Shown here: one piece after another, positions 25,317 to 33,653 of the stretch | Layout: the number at the start of each line of letters is the position of its first letter | Numbering within the stretch: position 1 is the stretch's first letter | Source of the DNA: JAPSGB01 sp963775185 | GTDB taxonomy: Bacteria > Myxococcota_A > Polyangia > Polyangiales > Polyangiaceae | Length of the DNA stretch: 64,000 nucleotides | Assembly (NCBI GenBank): GCA_963775185.1 | Contig: CAVZIE010000033.1 | Coordinates: forward strand, 372,001 to 436,000 | Direction: 5' to 3' | Translations under genes and position numbers: made by a program | The notes under the pieces: model-generated | Databases searched by the model: none | Seen by the model: only the letters and a program-made list of their open reading frames with translations | Told to the model about the DNA's origin: nothing

Positions 25317-26123
25317 TCAACCGAGCTCGTCGGCAGCGTGCTCGAGCACCTCGCGAAAGCGCCGGGCGAGCTTTCCGGCCTGGAACCCGTCCAGCAGCCG
25401 ATGGTCGAAGGACGCGCCGATGGTGAGCGTCGGCCGCACGACGACGGCGCCGGCTTCCACGGCAGGAGCGTCACGCACGGCGCCGATCGTCAGCACGATC
25501 GGCACGCGGGACGGCGGGAACAGCGGAGCATGACCGACGGTAAGACCGAATCCCCCGACGTTGGTCACCATCGCCGACCCGAACGCGTCGTACGGAATGC
25601 CGAGCCGCGACAGGTCGAGATCGAAGTCGTAGGTGAGCAGCTCGCCGAGCCGCATCGTGGAGCGGATCAGCGCCGGCGGCAGCCTGGCCAAGCGGCGCGC
25701 GCTCTGCTGGGTGGGGTTGTCCTTGCGCTCGCGGATTCTCGAAGCGAGGGCGGCGAGCTCGCCGGCGATGGCCGGCACGCCCTTCTGATCCACGTGCTCG
25801 ATCTTCGCGCCGGCGAGGTTCTCCCCGCCCTCGAACGCGACCTGGAAGAAGATGTCGATCGAGTCGCGCACGTAGAGCCGTCCACGCCGCACGATGGCGT
25901 TCACCTCCGGGCGCTCGGCGATCGCCATCGCGATGGCCTTCCCGACCAGATGCGTCAGCGTGACGCGCTCGCCGGACTCCGCGCGGAGCTTCTCCACTTG
26001 CGCGAGCACGGGACGCGCGTCGACGTCGATCACGCCGTACACCGTCGGGTCGGAGGGGGCACGCCAGGCATGCAACGCCATGATGCGCCAGGCGGGCACG
26101 CGTTCGAGTCGATGGAAGCTCAT
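25317..26123 (-). CDS. stand-alone 2-oxoacid dehydrogenase E2-type acyltransferase domain
   Basis: 268 residues corresponding only to the catalytic (CAT-like) domain of dihydrolipoamide acyltransferases. The hallmark DHRLLDG lies near the C-terminus (GASFDHRLLDGFQAG), with TLTHLVGKAIAMAIAERPEVNA earlier and VTNVGGFGL in the trimer core. The lipoyl and E1/E3-binding domains of a normal E2 (over 400 residues) are missing and no E1 or E3 genes are nearby, so it is unlikely to act in a classical complex. Such short homologs may be CoA acyltransferases of other kinds. ATG 26123 overlaps the upstream stop (ATGA), giving translational coupling to the thioredoxin-fold lipoprotein gene. Confidence 0.85.
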   Translation of the reverse strand: MSFHRLERVPAWRIMALHAWRAPSDPTVYGVIDVDARPVLAQVEKLRAESGERVTLTHLVGKAIAMAIAERPEVNAIVRRGRLYVRDSIDIFFQVAFEGGENLAGAKIEHVDQKGVPAIAGELAALASRIRERKDNPTQQSARRLARLPPALIRSTMRLGELLTYDFDLDLSRLGIPYDAFGSAMVTNVGGFGLTVGHAPLFPPSRVPIVLTIGAVRDAPAVEAGAVVVRPTLTIGASFDHRLLDGFQAGKLARRFREVLEHAADELG

Positions 26124-26686
26124 GGCGTCACCTCTTCGGGAGAAGAAGGAAAACCGCTGCGTGACGCGGCGGCAAGGGCCTGCTCGATTTCCTTGGACGA
26201 CGCCACGCCCGCCTTGGTCCACATCACGCGTCCCGAGCGATCCAGGACGACGGTCGTGGGCACGCGGTCGACGCGGCCGAAGGGTCCGCCGCCGGCACGC
26301 GTGCCCTCGTCGGCGATGGCGACCGGGTACGACAGCTCGAGGGTCGAACGGAAGACGTCCGCCAACACGGCGTACTTCGGTGGCTCGACCACCACGGCGC
26401 CGGCGTTCACCCGCGGGCGGAAGTGGCGGACGACGCCGTCCAGACGCTTGGCGACGAGCTGGGATGCGGCATCGTACGTGGTCACGAACAAGAGCACCGT
26501 CGCGCGGCCACGGGTGGTCGCGCTGGACAGCTCGACGCCCGACGTGGTCCCGAACGCGAAGGCAACCGGCTCGCCGACGGCGTGGGCGGAGTCGGCGTCG
26601 CGCGGCGGCGGCGCCGGCCTGGAGGCGCACGCCAGGGCGAACGCGGCCGGCACGACGAGGCCCTTGTGCAGCCGATACCGGGCCAC
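26120..26686 (-). CDS. thioredoxin-fold lipoprotein lacking the CxxC motif
   Basis: 188 residues from GTG 26686, which has GAAGG four bases upstream. The N-terminus HKGLVVPAAFALAC fits a lipoprotein signal. The domain resembles TlpA/redoxin proteins: ATVLLFVTTYDAASQ where a WCxxC active site would be, VARRL-like helix, LSYPVAIADEG, and the cis-Pro loop VDRVPTTVVLDRSGRVMWTK. Because both active-site cysteines are absent, it cannot be an ordinary disulfide reductase. It may be a binding or scaffolding thioredoxin fold in the envelope. Placed between an unknown gene (stop seven bases upstream) and the E2-like gene, all in one operon. Confidence 0.75.
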   Translation of the reverse strand: MARYRLHKGLVVPAAFALACASRPAPPPRDADSAHAVGEPVAFAFGTTSGVELSSATTRGRATVLLFVTTYDAASQLVAKRLDGVVRHFRPRVNAGAVVVEPPKYAVLADVFRSTLELSYPVAIADEGTRAGGGPFGRVDRVPTTVVLDRSGRVMWTKAGVASSKEIEQALAAASRSGFPSSPEEVTP

Positions 26687-26693
26687 GACGCCT

Positions 26694-27404
26694 TCAGAAC
26701 ACTTGTTCGCGTGCCGGCCCGCTGGGCACGGGACCGAACAGATCGGCAAACACGCGCAACGCCTCGGGGATGGTCTTGCCGCTGCGCTGGTGCGCGAGCA
26801 CCGCGTGCGCGAGCTCGTCGACGAGCGGCTTCAGCGGCGTCTTCTCCAGCGCGACGCCGCCGAGCGTGTCGCCCGGCCCAGGGGCGGCGCGGCGATCGAC
26901 GATCGGATCGTGCTTGACCCAGGCGAAGCCGTCGGACGCGCGATAGCCGCACGCCAGCACCTGCACGAAGTCGAGATACAGCGGCGTGAGGATTGCGGCG
27001 ACGCGCAGGCCGTCGGGCGTGACGCCGGAGAACGCGCTCGCGCAGACACGCGGCTTGGCTGCAGCGTCGTCGGGACCGATCGCGGAGGTGATGCGCTCGC
27101 GCCGCAGCGGGTCCGACTCCACGGCGAGCAGCGGCGCGTACACCGCGATGCGCGGAACGTTCACGCGGCCCGCGTCCTGCTCCAACGCACCGAGCCAGAG
27201 ATCACGCGCCTCGCCGTCGAGCTCCTTGTACGCCATCGCCGCCGCCAGCGCGGCTTCCGCGTCGGTGGCGAGAGCGCGCAGCCACGCGACCCACGCGTCG
27301 ACGACGCGCGCGTCCACACCGACCGGTACCGCGATCGGTAATGTCGGCTCGGTGCTTGAAGGCCCCGTCGTCTTCAAGCTGTGCCGGTTCGGCACGTCGC
27401 TCAT
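26694..27404 (-). CDS. conserved-looking protein of unknown function
   Basis: 236 residues, no signal peptide or TM helix. The N-terminal half is helical (WVAWLRALATDAEAALAAAMAYKEL, ARDLWLGALEQDA), followed by a segment with a few Cys (VCASAFSG, VLACGYRASDG) and a C-terminal helical tail (PLVDELAHAVLAHQRSGKTIPEALRVFADLFG). I recognise no family. It leads the operon containing the thioredoxin-fold lipoprotein and the E2-like acyltransferase, so it may belong to the same process. ATG 27404 gives a polar start; codon use agrees with its neighbours. Confidence 0.65.
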   Translation of the reverse strand: MSDVPNRHSLKTTGPSSTEPTLPIAVPVGVDARVVDAWVAWLRALATDAEAALAAAMAYKELDGEARDLWLGALEQDAGRVNVPRIAVYAPLLAVESDPLRRERITSAIGPDDAAAKPRVCASAFSGVTPDGLRVAAILTPLYLDFVQVLACGYRASDGFAWVKHDPIVDRRAAPGPGDTLGGVALEKTPLKPLVDELAHAVLAHQRSGKTIPEALRVFADLFGPVPSGPAREQVF

Positions 27405-27492
27405 GGCAGCGCAAGCTAGAGGATTGGCGCGACACTCGCAACCGTCGACGCTTCATTTCGTTCGTCGGGGGCGCCAGACCGCTCGTCGTCGG

Positions 27493-27747
27493 TTATCCAC
27501 ATGCGCCGTTCAACAACGCGTCGCCAACGATCGCGCCGAGATCGCGCTCGAGATCAGCGAGAAGCTCGTACAGTTCCGCGGCCCGCGACGCAGGCGCCGC
27601 GACGACGAGATCGCCGCCGCGTTCCGCGAACATCGCGCCCAGCCCTTCGCTGGCCTCGAAGATCCCCTTGACGAAGACCACGTCGCGCGGCGCGACGCGT
27701 ACGCGCCGCGCCACCATGCCCGGACCCACCAACGCGGAACTCGCCAC
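27493..27747 (-). CDS. DUF4911-like small protein
   Basis: 84 residues from GTG 27747. The core VRVAPRDVVFVKGIFEASEGLGAMF, followed by DLVVAAPASRAAELYELLADLERDL, resembles DUF4911, a short alpha/beta family of unknown function in deltaproteobacteria-related lineages. It is transcribed divergently from the acidic BNR protein, with about 75 bases between starts. No membrane or export signal. The family call is tentative because of the short length. Confidence 0.6.
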   Translation of the reverse strand: MASSALVGPGMVARRVRVAPRDVVFVKGIFEASEGLGAMFAERGGDLVVAAPASRAAELYELLADLERDLGAIVGDALLNGACG

Positions 27748-27821
27748 AATGACGAGCGTAGGTCGAAGCGCGACCCGCGCGCAAATCGCATCATCGTGCG
27801 AAGCGCGTGAAGCTTGCTAGG

Positions 27822-29283
27822 ATGCCGCGCAAGACGATGCAGCGGCTGCTCCCGGACGAACCCGATCTGTCGACGGACCTTCCTCCGCTCGACGAAGGCG
27901 ACGACGACGAAGGTCCGGCCGGCGACGTCGACGATCTCGGTGGTGCCGATCGACGAAGCGTCGGATCTCGACGACGACGTCGCCACGACGCTCGACATCG
28001 GACTCGAGGTCGAGGAGCCGGACGACCGCGCAGCCGACGACGACGGCGGCGGCGAGCTGGTCCTCGACATCGCGGCGCTGCTCGACGCCGTCGACGAGCG
28101 CGAGGCGGGCGCCGACGACGACGAGGACGGCCCGGAACGGTTCGACGCCACCTCGGGCATCGCGGAGCTCGCGGACGAGCACCTGCGCGACGCCGACGCC
28201 CGCGTCGCGGACGTGGCCATCGACGACTTCGGGGACTTGCCCGAGCTCGACGACGACGGCGAGGGCGAAGCCGGCGAGGACGCCGATGCAGCGTGGCTCG
28301 AGCTTCCGCCGGAAGCGGACGTCGACGAGCCGCCGCCCTGGGCCCCGGAGCGCTGGTCGATGGTCGCGCTCGACACGGACGCCGGCTCGCTTGCCGCCCT
28401 CGACGTCTCCGCCGAGGGGCTCGTGGCCGGCGGCGACGCGCTGCTCGCGCTGTCGGAGGACGAGCCGACGACGCGGCTGGACGTGGCTCATCGACGCATC
28501 GCGAGCGTGGTGCGCGCCGGCATGCGCGACGCGACGCTGTTTTCGACCGACACCGGCGAGCTGTGGCGACACGCCGCCGGGAAGGCGCTGGAACGACTCG
28601 CCGCGTTTGGTCCGGGCACGAGCGCGGCGTCGCTCTCGTTGTGCCGCGCGGGCAACGCCGTAATCGCCCACACGGGCGACGGCTGGCTCTCGGGGAGCAT
28701 CGACGGCGGTGACACCTGGACCCCGATCGACGTGCGCGCCCGGGTCGTCGCCTTGAGTAGCGGCGCGTCGCCGTTCGTCGCCCTGGCGCGGGATCGCGTC
28801 GGGCCGACGCTGCTGTCGTCGGACGACGGCGGGGCGAGCTGGCAACAGATCGCGCTCGACCCGGTGGCCCGCGTGCTCGCCGGCGGGGACACGCCGCGGA
28901 TCGCGGCACGCGGCGACGTGATCGCCGTCTCCGACCCGGCGATCGGAGTCGCGGTCAGCGCCGATCGCGGGGCGTCGTTCAAGCGCCTCCCCGGCACCAC
29001 CGCGGTGACCGCACTGTGCGTGGGCGAGCTAGACGGGCGGCCGCACGTGTTCGCCGCGCAGCTTGCCGAGCTGAAGGGGGCGACCCACGTGCTGTGCATC
29101 GACGTCGGCGCCGGATCGGCGAGCATCATCGCCGCGATCGAGGGTGGCAGCGTGGACGAAGTCACGCTCGAGCGCGTGCGGGTCGACGCCCTGGCGTGGG
29201 ATCCGGCGCACGCGCGCTTGATCGCCGCGGGCGGCGCCGGCCTGTTCGCCTGGCATCCGCCGGCGTCCGCCGGGCGGGCCTGA
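27822..29283 (+). CDS. acidic N-terminal / BNR beta-propeller protein, interrupted by a +1 frameshift
   Basis: From ATG 27822 the frame reads MPRKTMQRLLPDEPDLS and an Asp-rich segment to VDDLG. One extra base near 27939-27946 (GGTGGTG) moves it to PIDEASDLDDDVATTLD, after which one frame continues to 29283. The rebuilt product is about 486 residues: a very acidic low-complexity region (about 1-165), then repeated YCF48/BNR-like blades with Asp-box-like turns such as FSTDTGELW, SIDGGDTWTP, LSSDDGGASWQQ and VSADRGASFKRL. No signal peptide, so probably cytoplasmic. Function unknown. aspartate kinase follows after 66 bases on the same strand. Confidence 0.68.
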
Positions 29284-29349
29284 TACACGTCAGACCGCCA
29301 GGCGTGCCGGAGCTTGGCCGGCGTCGACCTGCCGTGGTAGCCGGGGGGC

Positions 29350-30588
29350 ATGGCCATCGTCGTCCAGAAGTACGGCGGGTCGTCCGTCGCGGACATCGAC
29401 AAGCTGCGCGCCGTCGCCGACCAGATCGCGCTGGCGAAGCGCGCCGGCGACGACGTCGTGGTCGTGGTCAGCGCCATGGGCAAGACCACCGAGAACCTGC
29501 TCGGGCTGGCGCACGACGCGGCACGCCTCGCGAGCGGCGACGACGCGCGCGCCGAGCCTCCCCGCCGCGAGCTCGACATGCTCGTCAGCACCGGCGAGCG
29601 CGTCAGCATGGCGCTGCTCTCGATCGCGATGCAAGCGCGCGGCCTGGACGCGATCAGCTTCACCGGCTCGCAGTCGGGCATCATCACCAACGACCGTCAT
29701 TTCGACGCGCGCATCATCGAGGTGCGACCGCACCGCATCGAGGACGAGCTGTCGCGCGGGCGCGTGGTGATCGTCGCCGGCTACCAGGGCATGAGCTACC
29801 GCCGCGAGATCACGACGCTCGGTCGCGGCGGCTCGGACACCACGGCGGTCGCCCTCGCCGCCGCCCTCGGCGCCGAGCGCTGCGAGATCTACAGCGACGT
29901 CGACGGCGTGTATTCCGCCGACCCGCGCAGCGTCCCGGACGCGCGTCACCTGCCGACCCTCGACTACCAGACGATGCAGGAGATGGCCGAGTGCGGCGCC
30001 AAGGTGCTGAACGCCCAGGCCGTCGAGTGGGCCAAGCAGAACCGCGTCCGGATCGTGGCGCGCCGCACCGGCGACCGCGCGCCGGCGCGGGAGACAAGCG
30101 TCGGGCCGGAGTCGGTCGCCGACGCGGCGCACCGCGCGGTGGTGGTGCAGAGGAAGCTCGCGCTGCTTTCCGCCCCGGCGTCCAGCACGCCGGCGCTCGT
30201 CGCCGCCGCCGCCGCGAGCGGACTGCCGCTGCGCGATCTGGCGATCCGCCCGGAGGGCGTCGTCGCGGTGGCGCCGCTGCTCAACGTGCCGGACTTCGCG
30301 CGCGTCCGGCGCGAGCTGGAAGCCGCGGGGGTAGCCGGACTCGTGATCGAGGAAGGGCTCGGGTCGGTCAGCCTGGTCGGCGTCGAGATCGGCACGCGTG
30401 CCGACGTGATCGGCGACGCGCTCCGCGATCTGCCTGGCCCCGCACGCTGGGTCCTGAGCAGCCCGCTGCGACTGAGCTGCGTCCTTCCCGACACCGCGCT
30501 CGAGAGCGTCGAGCGGGCGTGGCACGCGCGCTTCGTGGCGACGGGCGCCGCCGAGTCAGTCGAGACGCGCGCGGGCCTCGCGGTATAG
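29350..30588 (+). CDS. lysC: aspartate kinase
   Basis: 412 residues, typical for the monofunctional class. It phosphorylates L-aspartate, the first step towards Lys, Thr, Met and diaminopimelate. Motifs are VVQKYGGSSVADIDKL at the N-terminus (KYGGTS variant with Ser), FTGSQSGIIT, LGRGGSDTTAVALAAALGA, YSDVDGVYSADPRSV and GAKVLN, then two ACT regulatory domains (about 265-412) that usually bind lysine or threonine. The start ATG at 29350 follows a G-rich run. The 3' end overlaps the convergent TPR gene by 33 bases. Confidence 0.96.
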   Translation: MAIVVQKYGGSSVADIDKLRAVADQIALAKRAGDDVVVVVSAMGKTTENLLGLAHDAARLASGDDARAEPPRRELDMLVSTGERVSMALLSIAMQARGLDAISFTGSQSGIITNDRHFDARIIEVRPHRIEDELSRGRVVIVAGYQGMSYRREITTLGRGGSDTTAVALAAALGAERCEIYSDVDGVYSADPRSVPDARHLPTLDYQTMQEMAECGAKVLNAQAVEWAKQNRVRIVARRTGDRAPARETSVGPESVADAAHRAVVVQRKLALLSAPASSTPALVAAAAASGLPLRDLAIRPEGVVAVAPLLNVPDFARVRRELEAAGVAGLVIEEGLGSVSLVGVEIGTRADVIGDALRDLPGPARWVLSSPLRLSCVLPDTALESVERAWHARFVATGAAESVETRAGLAV

Positions 30589-32748
30589 ACGCGCCTCGTC
30601 GTCCCGGCCCGAACCCGTCGCTTCCGACTCCAGCCGCGCGAGCACCTCTCGCGCCCGCGGCACGAGCCAATCGCGCTCGCTAGCGTCCGCGTCTTCCAGA
30701 CGCGCCGACAACAGCGCGTACAGCTCGCGGTCGCGGCCGAGCCGCTCGAGCACGTCGAGCAACGATCGAGCCAGCTCCGGATTGTCGGGATCGCCGCGCA
30801 GCGCGGCCTCGAGCTGATCGGCGCGCTGCATCGCCGCCGCCTCGTCGAAGGGCTCGGCTTCGGCGGACGCCGGCCGTTCGCGCCGACGCGAGCTGGCGAG
30901 TGCGGACGCCGCCTCGCGGTACTCGGCGCCCAGCGCGGGATCCCGCGGCGACGCGCGCAGCGCGACGGCGAGATGCCGCTCCGCCGCGGGCACGTCCTGC
31001 TGCTCGCGCTCGAACCGCGCCGCGTCGCGCAGCCACTCCACGGCCCGGGCCGGGACGTCGTGCGACAGCTCGACGAGGTCGCGCAGGCGCGCCCACGCCA
31101 GCGACGCGCCGGCGATGTCGCCGAGCGCCGCGCGCCAGCGCGCCTCCAGCGCGCGCGCCTCCGGCGCGCGCGCCGAGGACGACGGCACCTGGCGCACCCG
31201 CGAGATGGCTTGCGGCAGATCGCGGAGATCGCTCGCGAGCAGACGCGCCAGATCGACGAGCGCGTCCGCGTCGCTGCCGCCGGCGCGCGCGGCCAGGGCG
31301 ACCGCGCGCTCGAGCAAGGCGAAGGCGCGCTCGGGCTTGCCCACCTCGATCAACGTGCGCGCGAAGCCCGCGGTCGCCGCGGCGTCGTCGGGGAGGTAGC
31401 GCAGCGCCCGCTCGAACCAGCGTCCGGCCTCGCGCGCGAAGCCGGCGTCGAGCAGGCCGCGCGCGGCGCGCGCGCACGCCGCGTGCCGCGCCCGGTAACC
31501 CGTGCTGCCCGCCTCCAGGTGCTCGGCGTCGGCCAGCGCTCCCGCCACGTCGCCGCGCCGCGTGCGCTCATCGAAGCGCGCCCAGCGCACGCAAGCGAGC
31601 GCCGGCGCGCGCGCGATCGCCTCGTCGAGCGCGGCGACGCGACCGGGCGCCTGCGGCTCGATTTCCGCGAGCCAGCGCAAGTGGAGCGCCGCAACCGGCG
31701 CGAAGCGCTCCTGGGTCGCCGCACGCCGGACGGCCTCGCGCGCGCCGTCCACGTCGCCGGTGGCCGCGAGCAAGCGCGCCGCGACGACGCCGGCGTCGAT
31801 CGGATCGACGGCCTCGACGAGCAGCCCGAGCGCGGCCTCGTCGCGGCCGCCCGCGCACGCGTCGATCTCCGCGATCAGCCCGGCAATCGCCGGATGCCGC
31901 GGCGCCTGCTCGAGGGCGGCGACGTAGCCGTTGCGCGCCGCGTCCACGTCGCCGCGCGCGAGATCTTCGTCCGGCTCGACGGCGAGGAGCGCAAGCTCCA
32001 GCGCCTGGGCCTCGGCGGCCGCGAGCGCGGGCGGCGGGTTGGTCGAGTCGAGCTCGACGGCCACGCCTTCGGCGTCGAGCCCGAGCGCGCCGAAGCGCAC
32101 GCGGGCCGCCGCCGGCGCGCGCGCGCCGATGGCCGGGAGGATCGCGCGGCCTAGCGCGGCCCCGGCGTCGCCGAACGTGACGAGGCGACCGCGCCGCTCG
32201 GCAAGATCACCGAGAGCCGCGTCGACGGCGCGCAACGCGTAGCCGAGCGCGGGCCCGTCGAGGTTCGCGCCGCGGGCGTTGTCGACGACGAAACGAGCGT
32301 CGCCACCGCTCGGCGCCCACAGCAGATCGAACGCCAGCGCGGTCGCGCCCGAGACGAGCCCCACGCCGATGCGCGGCGGATCGCTCCACACCGCGACCGC
32401 GCGATCGAGCGGACCGAGCACCTCGCGCAGGCGCGGACCGAGCCAGCGCGCGAGGCCCCCGGGAGCGAGCCACAGATCGACGCGCTCGAGATCGCCGCGC
32501 CGATGGCGGAAGACCCGCACGCCCCCCGACACGTCCAGCGGGAAGCGCAAGCCGGGCAGCGTGAGCGACAGCGCCCGCACGCTGATCGGCCCAACCTCCA
32601 CCGGCTCGTACAGCTCGATGCCGAGCGCGCCCCGCGTCACGATCAGGCGCAGCGGGACGTGCGGGTCGTCGGGAGGCGCCGCGGAGCCGGGCGCCGCCCC
32701 GGACCGCAACGCCCGCGGCGCGCTGGACTCGGAGGTGGGCGGGGTCAA
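30556..32748 (-). CDS. large TPR-type helical repeat protein
   Basis: 730 residues from TTG 32748. The N-terminal 250 residues are a mixed domain with no recognised family (LRLIVTRGALGIELYEPVEVGP, LTLPGLRFPLDVSGGVRVFRHR). Residues about 260-720 are helical repeats of TPR character: RGDVDAARNGYVAALEQAPRHPA, ATGDVDGAREAVRRAA, REAGRWFERALRYLPDDAAA and RADQLEAALRGDPDNPELARSLL. No signal peptide or TM segment, so probably a cytoplasmic scaffold. The true start is uncertain: in-frame codons upstream (AAPRWYDPDA) look coding but no ATG/GTG precedes them. Its end overlaps lysC by 33 bases, tail to tail. Confidence 0.78.
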   Translation of the reverse strand: MTPPTSESSAPRALRSGAAPGSAAPPDDPHVPLRLIVTRGALGIELYEPVEVGPISVRALSLTLPGLRFPLDVSGGVRVFRHRRGDLERVDLWLAPGGLARWLGPRLREVLGPLDRAVAVWSDPPRIGVGLVSGATALAFDLLWAPSGGDARFVVDNARGANLDGPALGYALRAVDAALGDLAERRGRLVTFGDAGAALGRAILPAIGARAPAAARVRFGALGLDAEGVAVELDSTNPPPALAAAEAQALELALLAVEPDEDLARGDVDAARNGYVAALEQAPRHPAIAGLIAEIDACAGGRDEAALGLLVEAVDPIDAGVVAARLLAATGDVDGAREAVRRAATQERFAPVAALHLRWLAEIEPQAPGRVAALDEAIARAPALACVRWARFDERTRRGDVAGALADAEHLEAGSTGYRARHAACARAARGLLDAGFAREAGRWFERALRYLPDDAAATAGFARTLIEVGKPERAFALLERAVALAARAGGSDADALVDLARLLASDLRDLPQAISRVRQVPSSSARAPEARALEARWRAALGDIAGASLAWARLRDLVELSHDVPARAVEWLRDAARFEREQQDVPAAERHLAVALRASPRDPALGAEYREAASALASSRRRERPASAEAEPFDEAAAMQRADQLEAALRGDPDNPELARSLLDVLERLGRDRELYALLSARLEDADASERDWLVPRAREVLARLESEATGSGRDDEARLYREARARLD

Positions 32749-32794
32749 TGCGTCCGGATCGTACCAGCGCGGCGCGGCATAGGGGAAAAACCCC

Positions 32795-32814
32795 GATACC
32801 GCGCCGGACCGACC
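32795..32814 (-). repeat. dispersed GCCGGTCCGGCGCGG element, copy 6
   Basis: On the minus strand GGTCGGTCCGGCGCGGTATC lies about 28 bases after the mlaC stop, sense orientation. A GGGG-AAAAA-CCCC inverted repeat follows at 32782-32794. Confidence 0.72.
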
Positions 32815-32842
32815 CCCCCCGGAAAACCCGCCCCGGGCCCGC

Positions 32843-33460
32843 TCAGCTGGCGGCTTCCTTCTCCAACTTCGACTTCATGCGCCGCATCAGCTCGTCGAAG
32901 CCCTTCTTCTTGATCACGCGGCGGAACTGGCTCCGGTAGTTGTTCACCAGGCTCGAGCCCTCGGTGACGATGTCGTACACCCTCCACTTGCCGTCCACCT
33001 TGTGGACCAGATAGTCGATGCTCACCGGATCCTCGCGCTCGTTGGTCTTGCTCTTGGCGACCGTGCGCACGAGAGAGCCCTTCTTGGCCTTGTCGCTGCC
33101 CTTGTACTGGATGTCGTAGTCCAGGGTCTTGCGCAGGTTCTTCTTGTAGGCGTTGCGCACGAGCTTCTCGAGCACGTCGCGAAACTCTTTCTTCTCGGCG
33201 TCGCTGCGCTCGTCCCAGAAGTCGCGGAGCGACTCCTTCGCGAGCGAGTCGTAGTCGAGCATCTCGTCGAACACGCCCTGGATTTGTTTTTCCGTCGCCG
33301 GCGTGCTCTTCTTCTTCAAGAGCGCCGTCAGGTCGGTGTGCTTGGTCTTGACGAAGGCCTCCGCCCCGGAGTCGGCGGCGAATGCCGGCAGCGGGAGCAG
33401 CACGCCCAGCAGGGCTACGAACAGGACCTTGAACAGGGTGGAACGGGTCATCTTCCTCAC
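32843..33460 (-). CDS. mlaC: MlaC-family phospholipid-binding periplasmic protein
   Basis: 205 residues. Signal peptide (LFKVLFVALLGVLLPLPAFA, cleaving before ADSG), then an MlaC/Ttg2D domain: FDEMLDYDSLAKESLRDFW, FRDVLEKLVRNAYKKNL, DYLVHKVDGKWRVYDIVTEGSSLVNNYRSQF. MlaC shuttles phospholipids between the outer-membrane MlaA complex and the inner-membrane MlaFEDB ABC transporter. No other mla gene is adjacent, so it works with components encoded elsewhere. GTG 33460 is preferred because GAGG stands seven bases upstream; ATG 33451 is the alternative and keeps the signal peptide. Confidence 0.9.
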   Translation of the reverse strand: MRKMTRSTLFKVLFVALLGVLLPLPAFAADSGAEAFVKTKHTDLTALLKKKSTPATEKQIQGVFDEMLDYDSLAKESLRDFWDERSDAEKKEFRDVLEKLVRNAYKKNLRKTLDYDIQYKGSDKAKKGSLVRTVAKSKTNEREDPVSIDYLVHKVDGKWRVYDIVTEGSSLVNNYRSQFRRVIKKKGFDELMRRMKSKLEKEAAS

Positions 33461-33591
33461 GTCGTTTCCTCGGGACTCTCCCAGTTCTACGCAACCGGGG
33501 TGCCAAAGCTTCGGCCTACCCCGGCCCGCAGAACGTAACCATCCAGAATCGAAAGGAAATCCCCTCTATCGCGGGGGCTGCCGCGGGCGGC

Positions 33592-33610
33592 TGCCGGTCC
33601 GGCGCGGTAG
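33592..33610 (+). repeat. dispersed GCCGGTCCGGCGCGG element, copy 7
   Basis: TGCCGGTCCGGCGCGGTAG lies between pilS (stop 33654) and mlaC (start 33460), antisense to both. Confidence 0.72.
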
Positions 33611-33653
33611 CCCGCGCCGCGACAGCTGTGCCCGGGATGCCACGTCCCACCGT

